Shown piece by piece: positions 30,434 through 39,319 of a DNA stretch of 39,319 nt. This DNA comes from Chitinophagia bacterium (GTDB lineage: Bacteria > Bacteroidota > Bacteroidia > Chitinophagales > Chitinophagaceae): contig RFZW01000007.1 in the NCBI GenBank assembly GCA_009920495.1, positions 1-39,319 on the forward strand, given 5' to 3'. The position numbers were made by a program, and so were the translations under genes. Position 1 is the stretch's first letter. Each line of letters opens with the position of its first letter. The notes under the pieces were generated by a model, which was not told the DNA's origin, ran no database searches, and saw only the letters and a list, made by a program, of their open reading frames with translations.

Positions 30434-31939
30434 TTACTTATTTTTTTCTTTTATTTGATTTAACAATAATTCCAAAGCTGCTACTTTTTCGGGAAATTGA
30501 TTTGCCAAATTATTTTTTTCTCCAATGTCATCTTTTAAATTATATAATTGTGGAATAGTTGCATTGCCTGTTTCAATATTTGTGGCATAGGTTATGGCAT
30601 TGCCTTTACTAGGTACAATATACTTCCAATCGCCACTTACAATAGCTAAAGTTCCTGCATGTTCAATATAAGTTGTACGCCCTTGTTTGGTTTTACCTAA
30701 TAATGCACTCATATGATTTTCACTATCGATTGCTTCACCATTAGGAATTTTAAACTTAAAATAGCTGGCAAAGGAGGCCAGTAAATCTATCTGACTCACT
30801 AATGCAGGTGAAACCTGATGTTGTATGGTGCCTGGCCAACTTACAATAAATGGCACCCTATTTCCTCCTTCAAAAATACTCGACTTCCCACCGCGTAAAG
30901 GACCCAACGGCGTGTGGCCATTTAATTCAGTTATGGAACCATCTATATACCCATCATTTAATACAGGGCCATTGTCACTTGAAAAAATAATCATGGTATT
31001 TTTTTCAATACCTAATGCTTTTAGTTTACTTACAATTTCGCCAACAATCCAATCCAATTGTAAAATTGCATCTCCCCTAAAACCTAGTCCACTAGTGCCT
31101 TTAAACATAGTCGCTGGCATACGAGGTACATGTGGCTCAGTAGCGGCAAAATATAAAAAGAAGGGCTTGCTTTTATTCCCTTCCATAAATTGTTTTGCTT
31201 TTTCTAAAAAAGTAAATGAAAGTTCTTCATCAGTCCACCTTGCCGTTTTCCCTCCGGACATATACCCAATACGACCAATATTATTTACAATTGTTTGATC
31301 ATGCCCCTGTATTGGATCCGTATGCATTTTTAATAATTCAGGATGTTCCTTTCCTGTAGGATCATCCCCTATTTTTTCTTTGTAGCTGACTTTAATAGGA
31401 TCTTTTAAATCTAAGCCAACCACATTTCCATTTTCGATAAAAACGGTAGGTACCCTATCTGCAGTTGCAGGAAAAATAAATGAAAAATTAAATCCTACTT
31501 CATTGGGGCCCGGTTTAATGGTTGCATTCCAATTTTTTTCAATAACCGCTCCTAGCCCTAAATGCCATTTCCCAACAATGCCAGTTTGATACCCTGCTTT
31601 CTGAAAAACCAAGGGCAAAGTTGTTTTATTTGCTGGAATAATTAAAGCCGCATCCCCAGGTAATATTCCAGTCCCTTCCTGACGCCATGGATATCTGCCT
31701 GTCATTAATGCATAACGCGAAGGGGTGCAGGTAGCAGAGGTAGTGTGGCCATTACTAAAAACAATACCTTGATTCGCTAATTGATCAATATTTGGAGTAT
31801 GTAATTTTGTTGCTCCATTATAACTCACATCTCCGTAGCCTAAATCATCTGCATATATATAAATTACATTCGGCTTTTGCTGTGAAAAAGCAAACTGTGC
31901 CATTAGTAAAGTAATAAATGAAATGCTAAGTTGTTTCAT
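30434..31939 (-). CDS. S1-family sulfatase (arylsulfatase A-like)
   Basis: PNVIYIYADDLGYGD; formylglycine motif CTPSR in SATCTPSRYALMTGRYPWR; GKWHLG; SSDNGP. Confidence 0.93.
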   Translation of the reverse strand: MKQLSISFITLLMAQFAFSQQKPNVIYIYADDLGYGDVSYNGATKLHTPNIDQLANQGIVFSNGHTTSATCTPSRYALMTGRYPWRQEGTGILPGDAALIIPANKTTLPLVFQKAGYQTGIVGKWHLGLGAVIEKNWNATIKPGPNEVGFNFSFIFPATADRVPTVFIENGNVVGLDLKDPIKVSYKEKIGDDPTGKEHPELLKMHTDPIQGHDQTIVNNIGRIGYMSGGKTARWTDEELSFTFLEKAKQFMEGNKSKPFFLYFAATEPHVPRMPATMFKGTSGLGFRGDAILQLDWIVGEIVSKLKALGIEKNTMIIFSSDNGPVLNDGYIDGSITELNGHTPLGPLRGGKSSIFEGGNRVPFIVSWPGTIQHQVSPALVSQIDLLASFASYFKFKIPNGEAIDSENHMSALLGKTKQGRTTYIEHAGTLAIVSGDWKYIVPSKGNAITYATNIETGNATIPQLYNLKDDIGEKNNLANQFPEKVAALELLLNQIKEKNK

Positions 31940-32098
31940 AGGTGAGTCATTTAAAGTTATTTGCTATAAATACATATTGAAATAGGAAATGGCGGATTGG
32001 GTAACAATTAATTACATGAAATAAATTTAACGAAAATTGGGCTAGTATTGAAAAATGGGCTTTTTTAATAGGGAAATAGGTATAGGTGGGCGGATTTT

Positions 32099-32124
32099 TG
32101 TTCCCTTTTTTGTTTAGTGGAACA
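32099..32124. promoter_or_regulatory. Palindromic motif TGTTCC-N14-GGAACA (copy 2)
   Basis: TGTTCCcttttttgtttagtGGAACA upstream of the ATG at 32189. Confidence 0.6.
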
Positions 32125-32166
32125 TATTTGAATAGGATGGATTAAATGACATGAAGCATTTGCCAT

Positions 32167-32174
32167 TATTTTTG
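32167..32174 (+). promoter_or_regulatory. Bacteroidetes-type -7 element TATTTTTG
   Basis: Matches TAnnTTTG, 14 nt before the ATG at 32189; same ATTATTTTTGA context as at 1689. Confidence 0.4.
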
Positions 32175-32188
32175 AAAAAAAATATACT

Positions 32189-32674
32189 ATGAAAAAATTG
32201 ATTTTTGGGCTTTTAGTAACTGCTTCTCTTATTTCTTGTAACAACGAAAGTGCAAAAAGAGAGAAAATAGCGAATGACAATATTAAATTTTATGGCCATG
32301 TTTGGGATGTGGCGATTGTTGAAGGAAGAGTAAATATTTTAGATACTGCTTATAGTCCAGATGTGGTTTTACACACAGTTCCTGAAGTTAAAGGAGCTGC
32401 AAATGCTAAAGCATATTATGCAAACTATGTGACTGGATTTACAGAAAGAGAATTTATTATTAAAGATATTTTCGCACAAGGTAATAAAGTAACAAAGTAC
32501 TGGCAGTTTAAAGGTGTACATACTGGTGACTTTTTTGGTATCCCAGCTACAGGTAAAAAAGTAGATGTAATTGGTTGTACAATTGCTACAATCGTGGATG
32601 GTAAAATTACAGAAGAAATTGATTTCTTTGATAACTTGGAATTTTTTAGACAGCTTGGATTAATGCCTCGCTAA
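32189..32674 (+). CDS. SnoaL-like ester cyclase family lipoprotein
   Basis: Lipobox-like SLISC; ester-cyclase-like FTEREFIIKDIFAQGNKVTKYWQFKGVHTGDFFGIPATGKKVDVIGCTIATIVDGKITEEIDFFD. Confidence 0.85.
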   Translation: MKKLIFGLLVTASLISCNNESAKREKIANDNIKFYGHVWDVAIVEGRVNILDTAYSPDVVLHTVPEVKGAANAKAYYANYVTGFTEREFIIKDIFAQGNKVTKYWQFKGVHTGDFFGIPATGKKVDVIGCTIATIVDGKITEEIDFFDNLEFFRQLGLMPR

Positions 32675-32698
32675 ATTTAATACGACAATTGCAAGTAA

Positions 32699-32727
32699 AG
32701 GCCATCTAATATTAGGTGGCCTTTTTT
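32699..32727 (+). terminator. Rho-independent terminator
   Basis: AAAGGCCATCT-aatatt-AGGTGGCCTTT (one G-U pair) followed by a T run. Confidence 0.8.
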
Positions 32728-32729
32728 AA

Positions 32730-33935
32730 TTATGTATGTTCAGCAATTCCTTTGATATACGCCGAAGGGGTTACCCCTTTTCTTTCCTTGAATGCATCTA
32801 TGAATTTTGATCTTGATACAAAGCCAGCGTTAATAGAAATGGCTTCAATAGTTATATCTTTTGCTTTGCCTTCGTCTAAAATTTGACATACATAACTGAT
32901 ACGCTGATCATTTTTCCACTCACCAAATGTTTTGGATAATTCCTTATTAAAATAGTTTGATAAAATGCGTTCTGATATTTTTAAATCAAAAGACATTTGA
33001 GAAAGCGAAAATCCTTTTTTTACAAATGGAAGTGTTGCTAGATAAGGATTTAAGGTAATATCTAAATTTTCAAAATTTGCAGATGGTGTAACTTTTTTTG
33101 CAATACTCGATTTTATTTCTTCAATAATGCCCTCATTTTCTTTAAGCACTTGATAGGAAATATTTCCATATAATATTTTTGGAAATAAAAAAAGTATGAA
33201 ATTCTGAATAACAAAAGCGCCACCGCAGATCCTAAAAAAATATAGCTCAGAAAATAAATCAGTTGATTTAATGCCTAATATGCTAAACTTATGATATAGC
33301 GTGGTCATGTGACCCAAACTATTCCCCGCAATTAAAACCTGAATAATGATGAGTATGTTTATCCATCTATTTATTATCAAATGATTTGTAGGAACAATTC
33401 CGTAAGTATTGATTATTTTTTTAGTAGAATATCTAAAATAAAAAAACGAAAAAATTGCATAAATTATTAAATGTATTGACCTAGAGTACAATATAAATTC
33501 AAAAGTAACAAAATAAAAATTTAGCGAATAGTTCTCAGTAATTTTTACAATTTGATGTGCGATTTCAAATTTTTTATGAAAGGGCAAGCTTGTATAAGGT
33601 AAGGTTGCAATTAAAATTAAAAAAGCCGGGATAAAATGCAGCCAGTCGGTTTTTTTAAATTGCTTATTATCTGAAATTGTCGTTCTTACATAAACAAATA
33701 ACAAGGGGCCAATAATATAGGACAAGGGTAAAAAATGGACAAAAAAGATAGCTTCCCAAAACTGATTATTTGAAAAATGCAATCCAAAATAGACGAGTAC
33801 AATTAAATTACAACACAAAAAAAACAGAGCTAGATTAAGATAAAGGATGTGAAAAATCCGAAGATCGGCGCCAAAATTTCCATAAATCAATGATTTATAA
33901 CAGATTGAGTCCGAAAGATAAGGGAAAATATACAA
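32730..33935 (-). CDS. Membrane-anchored AraC-family transcriptional regulator
   Basis: Multiple TM segments then AraC HTH (FSLSQMSFDLKISERILSNYFNKELSKTFGEWKNDQRI...ITIEAISINAGFVSRSKFIDAFKERKGVTPSAYIKG). Confidence 0.88.
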   Translation of the reverse strand: MYIFPYLSDSICYKSLIYGNFGADLRIFHILYLNLALFFLCCNLIVLVYFGLHFSNNQFWEAIFFVHFLPLSYIIGPLLFVYVRTTISDNKQFKKTDWLHFIPAFLILIATLPYTSLPFHKKFEIAHQIVKITENYSLNFYFVTFEFILYSRSIHLIIYAIFSFFYFRYSTKKIINTYGIVPTNHLIINRWINILIIIQVLIAGNSLGHMTTLYHKFSILGIKSTDLFSELYFFRICGGAFVIQNFILFLFPKILYGNISYQVLKENEGIIEEIKSSIAKKVTPSANFENLDITLNPYLATLPFVKKGFSLSQMSFDLKISERILSNYFNKELSKTFGEWKNDQRISYVCQILDEGKAKDITIEAISINAGFVSRSKFIDAFKERKGVTPSAYIKGIAEHT

Positions 33936-33975
33936 AATATATACAATAGCCCTTAATTAGGGTTATCAAGTTGGG

Positions 33976-34000
33976 TGTTCCCTTTCCCGAAATTGGAACA
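33976..34000. promoter_or_regulatory. Palindromic motif TGTTCC-N13-GGAACA (copy 3)
   Basis: TGTTCCctttcccgaaattGGAACA ~40 nt upstream of the AraC ORF (minus strand). Confidence 0.6.
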
Positions 34001-34027
34001 TTTGGTAGCTTAATGGATAACTACAAG

Positions 34028-35530
34028 CTATGTTGCCATAAACTTCTTTTGATGTAATATATTTCCATCGACACTATAATGCGTGAATTGAATATTTGGC
34101 ACTTGATTTAATCTTTGGGTTTGAATATTTAAAAATCCACCCACGATGTTTAAATATTCATGCTCTGGGTAAACCTCCTCTTTTTTCCAACCACCCGCAT
34201 GTTCATCACTTGCAGGACCGCAAGCAAATTCATAAGTGCCTGTTTTTAAGTGCCTTGAAACATATTGCCAATGTCGATCCCCGCATACGACAAATGTGTT
34301 TTTATCGCCTTGGATAAATCCACGAATTTCATCCCCCTCAAAAGTAAAATTAGAATTAGCGTGGTTGTCCTTTTTTTGAGGTCGGTCGGGACCAATGATT
34401 GGCGTAGGGGAAATTAATATTTTAAATGTTGCATCTGATGCTTTATAAGTTTCCTTAAACCACGCCATTTGTTCTTTACCCCAGATTGTTTTATCTGGGC
34501 CATCAGGCATTTCATTCGGCATGCGGTAATCTCGTCCATCAAATAACCAAATTTGGACATCCTTCCCCCACCTAAATGTTCGATATGATTTTTCACTATG
34601 AGGACCTTGTTGTTTAAATAATGCTGCTCCTTGCTTAAATGTAAATTCACCCATGAACTTAGTTTTAGTGGCGGAGTGACAATCATTCATCCAGGTATCA
34701 TGATCATCCTTCATAAAATAGCATGGAACATTTTGATAAAATGCAACATTATTTGGAAGGCTATTCATTTTTTGCCAATTCCATTTAGCAAGGTCTAAGT
34801 TTTTTGCAATTTGATCATGGTATAACACGTCCCCTGTATGTACTAAAAATTGTGGATGTAATTTTTGCATTTCCTTAAATATCTTAAACCCACCATTCAT
34901 TGGATCATCTTGGTGTGTATACTCATGGCAGGTGGTCACCATGAAATTAACTGGTTCCGCTTTTTCATCTTTTGGTGCAGTAACAAAACTACCCTCCATT
35001 ATTTTTATTCCTTCGCTATTCGTTTTACCTAACACATTTATCTCATACTTGGTATTCGATTCAAGATGGTAAAGATTAAACTGCGTCGCATAATCAGTAT
35101 CAGATGCTACTTGTTCCCATTTTGTAGTTTGCCATTCCATTGTTCCCATCGCGCGATATTTTACACTTATTTGTCCGGCAATACCAGGAACAGCGCCATC
35201 TAATGTTTTCAATGTATGTCCTTCAGGCATGACAACTTTAACATTTTTATCAGGCCTTCCCATTTTATATTTTTTGTCAAAATAAGATGTATCATGCCAC
35301 TCGTTCACTGCGTCATCCCAATACAGAATTGATGGACGAATACCTGTATCTTTTACGCGTGTTTCATTTGCTGTAAGGCGCGCCCATACAACAGCAGATG
35401 TAGGCGTAATTTCGCCAATTTTTATTCCTGTCGTGAAAAAAGGGGTATCTAAAATTGATAAGTTTTTCATTACGGGAAAGGCAGCCATCATCCCAACAGA
35501 ACTTTGAATAATAAACTTTCTTCTTTTCAT
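34028..35530 (-). CDS. PhoD-like phosphatase / metallophosphoesterase with Tat-like signal
   Basis: MKRRKFIIQSSVGMMAAFPV; HTGDVLYHD, KDDHDTWMNDC, PTPIIGPDRP, VVCGDRHWQYVS. Confidence 0.88.
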   Translation of the reverse strand: MKRRKFIIQSSVGMMAAFPVMKNLSILDTPFFTTGIKIGEITPTSAVVWARLTANETRVKDTGIRPSILYWDDAVNEWHDTSYFDKKYKMGRPDKNVKVVMPEGHTLKTLDGAVPGIAGQISVKYRAMGTMEWQTTKWEQVASDTDYATQFNLYHLESNTKYEINVLGKTNSEGIKIMEGSFVTAPKDEKAEPVNFMVTTCHEYTHQDDPMNGGFKIFKEMQKLHPQFLVHTGDVLYHDQIAKNLDLAKWNWQKMNSLPNNVAFYQNVPCYFMKDDHDTWMNDCHSATKTKFMGEFTFKQGAALFKQQGPHSEKSYRTFRWGKDVQIWLFDGRDYRMPNEMPDGPDKTIWGKEQMAWFKETYKASDATFKILISPTPIIGPDRPQKKDNHANSNFTFEGDEIRGFIQGDKNTFVVCGDRHWQYVSRHLKTGTYEFACGPASDEHAGGWKKEEVYPEHEYLNIVGGFLNIQTQRLNQVPNIQFTHYSVDGNILHQKKFMAT

Positions 35531-35605
35531 AATGCGATAAAAGATATTGTTATAACTAAATTAGGTAAGCTTGTGATTTAAGTTACATTACCCCCGAGTT
35601 GGTAA

Positions 35606-35977
35606 CTATTTTGATTTTATAAATTTTTTATAATTTATAAATAAAACAATTAAAATAATGACCAATCCAAAAAACTCCCTTGATTCTTCAATCCAGGGTT
35701 GCTCAGCTTTCATAGTTGCTGCGATATTTGCAGCATCATGAAAACGCAACCAATCAATCACCCCATTTTGATCTAGTAATTTATATACTGCATAAACACT
35801 GAAAAATATAAATCCTCCGGTGTATGTATTTTTATTAAATTTTTCACGGGCAGCTAAAAAACATAGTACCGCTGGATAAAGATAAATTGGTATCCATAAA
35901 TAAGGATCTGGATCATTATATTGCACAGCAGCGAAAGAAATAAATATAAATACAAATAGATAGTTGAATGTTTTCAT
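35606..35977 (-). CDS. Transmembrane family 220 (TMEM220-like) protein
   Basis: AAVQYNDPDPYLWIPIYLYPAVLCF pattern, four hydrophobic segments. Confidence 0.75.
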   Translation of the reverse strand: MKTFNYLFVFIFISFAAVQYNDPDPYLWIPIYLYPAVLCFLAAREKFNKNTYTGGFIFFSVYAVYKLLDQNGVIDWLRFHDAANIAATMKAEQPWIEESREFFGLVIILIVLFINYKKFIKSK

Positions 35978-36222
35978 GGAAAATATTTTATGTAACGAAT
36001 TTTTTTAATGTAATGCCCTCCTTGGTAAATCATTCAAGCCAATAAAATCAAGCAATACGGGCATTTTATATGGCACCTGATTTACATAAGCAATTTAGGA
36101 CATTTTAGATGATTTTAAATTAGGGGAAGCCAAAAATGTGATGGACTAGGTTTCAAAAATCTTGTATATTAGTACCATTAAAACAATTATATTTGATATT
36201 GAAGCCTAAAATTATAAACTAC

Positions 36223-36618
36223 ATGAAAAAAGCAAAATTGCTGTTAGCCATTATTGGACTATCCATGCTAACGTTTCATTGTATTGCTCAAAATAGTATC
36301 ACGAATAACCCAATCAAAATTGGTGAATTATTGGTGGCTCGCTCCGATTTCAAGATGCAAATGAAATGGGCTGATTCCCGAAAGGCTTGCGAAAAATTAA
36401 AAGATGGTTGGAGATTGCCTAATAGAGCAGAATTAAATTTTTTATACCTTAACAAAGACAAAATTCCGGGTTTAAATGGAAAATACTACTGGAGTATTGA
36501 TCAAAGTATTGAAAACCATGCTTGGCTTCAATTTTTTAATGACGGAACCCAGGATGATTATCTTAAGTTTACCAAGTGTTGGGTTCGACCTGTAAAAATT
36601 AATGACTTATCTAAATAA
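36223..36618 (+). CDS. DUF1566-like secreted protein
   Basis: Likely start MKKAKLLLAIIGLSMLTFHCIAQ; GWRLPNRAELNFLY, YYWSIDQS, CWVRPVK. Confidence 0.65.
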   Translation: MKKAKLLLAIIGLSMLTFHCIAQNSITNNPIKIGELLVARSDFKMQMKWADSRKACEKLKDGWRLPNRAELNFLYLNKDKIPGLNGKYYWSIDQSIENHAWLQFFNDGTQDDYLKFTKCWVRPVKINDLSK

Positions 36619-39319
36619 TATGACCGACCCGGTTTTCTTCATATTTTTTAATACGCTCTTAATGGGATCGATGTAGTTATATTCTAATAAGTAACTATAC
36701 CCATCCATCTCCTGCAATAGTCCACTTGAATCGCGTCCATCCCAGCCTTTATTTTTATCGTTGGTCTGGAACATTAATTTACCCCATCTATTAAATATCC
36801 TAAAATTAAAGTCATCTCCTACACCTGCGCTGTACTCCACTTTTAAAACATCATTTAATCCATCATTATTAGGTGTAAACGCATTGGGCACATTTGCATA
36901 CACTTCTGTGGACACAATAATTTCATATTCGTCTGTAACCGAACAAGAAGTGATTGTATCCGTTCTGGTTAATGTATAATCCGTGGATTTATCACCATTG
37001 AATATAGGATTTGCCTGATTCGGATTATCTAAAAATGTGGCAGGATTCCATTTGTATTGCACATAAGCAGGATCTGTTTTGGTAACTATACTAAATGGTT
37101 GATTGGCAAGGAAAAAATATTTGAAAGTAGTTGGCTTAATTGCAGATGATACTTTTACTGCACTACCAATGATTTGATAATTGTATTTTGGACAATAATC
37201 ATTGGTTACATTCAGTTTTATTTTATAATCCCCCTTCGCCATATATTTATGACTCCCAGGACTTGCTTTTAAATAATTAAAGCCGTCTCCAAAATCCCAA
37301 TTATAATGCACATTGTATTGATCAACCGCATTTGTATTTACAATGAGTGGCGCACCAATGCAAATATTCGGGACATGTGTAAATGAATATTTAATGATAT
37401 TTAATGGAGAAATCTTTTTACTTGCAGTCGCCAATGAATTACACTTACCATCATTTACCGTTAGTTTATACCAACCTGGGATATTGTTACTAATACTGTT
37501 TGTTGGCAATGTACTTACTAATGTATCGTTGCGATACCAGCTATAAGTGCTAATGGGGCCATTATTATATGCTTTTCCTGCACCTGCTAAATTAATCGCA
37601 TCTCCATTACATATAATACTATCGCCTGGTAAAATTTCGGCCGTTGGTATATCAATGACAGAGATTGAAAAATGATTACTATAGGGATAAATACATTTTT
37701 TTCGATCTGTAACTTGCAAGGATACTTGTGCAGTACCAGGCAATAATCCTTTTATATTGTTCCCACTAATACTTGCATTCGTATTTGTAGCAGTATATAA
37801 ATAATTAAAGTCAGCTAGGCCTCCGTTTGTAGTTGTATTTAATGTTAAACTATCCATAAAACACAAATAGTTTTTAGCAGTTTGTGTAATTGGTGTTTCC
37901 GGAGGCGGAACAAGGCTGATATCTTTTTTAGCGCTGATAAAACAACTCCCGCCAGAATAAGCCGTAAGTGTTATTGGATAATTTAATTTTAAATTATTCG
38001 GTGCTGAAATATTTGCATAATAATGTTGGTAAACTTTATTCGCGTTAGGATCAATACTTGGATCATTGACAACAGAATCAGGTGATCCATCGCCCCAGTT
38101 GATAACTAATTTTCCAATACTGCCAAAATCAACCCATGATGAATCAATTATTTTAACGGATTGATTACTACATAATGTATCCGCATTAACAATTTTAAAT
38201 TGCGATTTAGGTACGGCGCCATTGACTCTAAAATCAGAGGTATCAGTTGCAATACAACCTGTCGTTTTATGTGTTACCCTTAATGATACTTTATAATCGC
38301 CCCAATCATTGTATTGTACAATTGGATTTTTATCTGTTTTCATTGCTGAAGGAATAATGGGTAATTTTTTACCCACTGGAGGTACCACATTAAAATCCCA
38401 TAAATAATCAAATGACTTTGTGTTATTGTCCGCTAAAAAACTAGTGTCCTTGAATTGTGCATATTTGTCGTCCAAACATACTTCAGGTAATTCAAAGCCT
38501 ACGGTTGGATTGGGATGGATGTAAATTGATTTTATAAGCGTGTCGCTATTACAACCTAACCTAGATTGGACTGCTAGCTTTATTTTATAGGTGCCCCATA
38601 CATTAAACTGCTCATTGAATGGGGATTTAGTTAGTTCATTTCTGGTTTTTCCATTTCCAAAATTCCAATACCATTTAGCGACACTATCTAAATCACCTTT
38701 GGATTGATCACTGAATAATATATCTCTTTGTTCACATCTAATTGTTGCATAATCAAAATTTGCAACTGGTAATTTGTTTACTACAATGGTATCTTTTTCA
38801 TTACTAGCATTTACACTTACCACACAGGAATTGGAGTCCTTAATATTAACAATACTATAAATAGTTTTAACAGCAGGTGTGACTGTAAAAAAATTAGGTG
38901 ATTGGCCAATATTAGTAATGATTGAGTTTACAGTACCATTACTGTATTCAAGTGTCCAAGGCGCTTTCCCATCCAATGAATAATGAATATCCTTTGCAGT
39001 TCCCAAGCAAACGGTATCGATCGATTTTAAAAAATGAATGGTTGGTTTGGGATTAACCACTACGCGAACACTATCTGTTGAAACACCACAACCATTAATA
39101 TTTGCAACAACAATGTACATCCCCGAATCCTTTAAAGTTGCATTCGTAATTGTTGGATTAAAAATAGTAGCACTAAAATTATTGGGTCCAGTCCATTGAT
39201 AATTTACATTGAGTAATTCAGTAGCTGCTAATTTAATGTCAGATCCAAAGCAAGCAGTGGAGGTAATCACTGGCGCTAATGTTACCTGTGCATAGTTGGA
39301 AAAATAACCCAAGCGAGAA
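36607..39319 (-). CDS. PKD-repeat large secreted protein with T9SS type-B (CHU_C) C-terminal sorting domain, 5' partial
   Basis: Multiple PKD-like repeats (YWNFGNGKTRNELTKSPFNEQFNVWGTYKIKLAV...), C-terminus NAFTPNNDGLNDVLKVEY..FRIFNRWGKLMFQTND..GWDGRD; frame open to the window end. Confidence 0.9.
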   Translation of the reverse strand, partial: SRLGYFSNYAQVTLAPVITSTACFGSDIKLAATELLNVNYQWTGPNNFSATIFNPTITNATLKDSGMYIVVANINGCGVSTDSVRVVVNPKPTIHFLKSIDTVCLGTAKDIHYSLDGKAPWTLEYSNGTVNSIITNIGQSPNFFTVTPAVKTIYSIVNIKDSNSCVVSVNASNEKDTIVVNKLPVANFDYATIRCEQRDILFSDQSKGDLDSVAKWYWNFGNGKTRNELTKSPFNEQFNVWGTYKIKLAVQSRLGCNSDTLIKSIYIHPNPTVGFELPEVCLDDKYAQFKDTSFLADNNTKSFDYLWDFNVVPPVGKKLPIIPSAMKTDKNPIVQYNDWGDYKVSLRVTHKTTGCIATDTSDFRVNGAVPKSQFKIVNADTLCSNQSVKIIDSSWVDFGSIGKLVINWGDGSPDSVVNDPSIDPNANKVYQHYYANISAPNNLKLNYPITLTAYSGGSCFISAKKDISLVPPPETPITQTAKNYLCFMDSLTLNTTTNGGLADFNYLYTATNTNASISGNNIKGLLPGTAQVSLQVTDRKKCIYPYSNHFSISVIDIPTAEILPGDSIICNGDAINLAGAGKAYNNGPISTYSWYRNDTLVSTLPTNSISNNIPGWYKLTVNDGKCNSLATASKKISPLNIIKYSFTHVPNICIGAPLIVNTNAVDQYNVHYNWDFGDGFNYLKASPGSHKYMAKGDYKIKLNVTNDYCPKYNYQIIGSAVKVSSAIKPTTFKYFFLANQPFSIVTKTDPAYVQYKWNPATFLDNPNQANPIFNGDKSTDYTLTRTDTITSCSVTDEYEIIVSTEVYANVPNAFTPNNDGLNDVLKVEYSAGVGDDFNFRIFNRWGKLMFQTNDKNKGWDGRDSSGLLQEMDGYSYLLEYNYIDPIKSVLKNMKKTGSVILFR

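Noticed and set aside
30825-31298. 157-aa + strand ORF opposite the sulfatase
   Set aside because: Antisense to a convincing sulfatase CDS, low-complexity composition, no recognisable domain or promoter.
1-39319. CRISPR array, tRNA/rRNA, transposase or phage genes
   Set aside because: No regularly spaced long repeats, no clover-leaf-like or rRNA-like sequence, and no transposase/integrase among the ORFs. The lesions are therefore not explained by visible IS insertions.

Overview
AT-rich Bacteroidota (Chitinophagaceae-like) chromosomal window. Its core is a SusC/SusD-type polysaccharide utilisation locus (PUL) that fits beta-1,3/1,6-glucan (laminarin-like) use: GH30, GH3, GH16+PKD, two surface glycan-binding-like lipoproteins, SusD, SusC, a divergent Y_Y_Y/LuxR-like sensor-regulator, an unassigned 650-aa secreted protein, a GH95-like enzyme and a second GH16. 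Beside it is a block with DUF2961/GH172-like + DUF6786-like, a SlyD-like PPIase, GH116, DUF3500 and an S1 sulfatase. The flanks hold a sugar dehydrogenase-cytochrome c (left edge), SnoaL-like and DoxX-like genes, a heparinase II/III-like protein, an AraC regulator, a PhoD-like phosphatase, TMEM220, a DUF1566-like protein and a PKD/T9SS type-B giant protein (right edge). Most notable: (1) several PUL genes carry short lesions, namely a 7-bp tandem duplication that frameshifts susC just after the signal peptide, apparent non-3n deletions in GH3, DUF2961 and GH116, loss of the sensor-regulator N-terminus right after its promoter/ATG, and a possible in-frame gap in the heparinase-like gene. This may be a decaying or phase-variable PUL or an assembly problem. 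(2) A palindromic TGTTCC-N13/14-GGAACA motif occurs in three intergenic regions, by an AraC gene and two loci with SnoaL-like lipoproteins. (3) 11-bp-phased TACTACATCA direct repeats lie between susC and the regulator. (4) A SlyD-like gene is separated by 1 nt from a GH116 gene with a Tat-like signal. All family calls were made by eye; no search was run.
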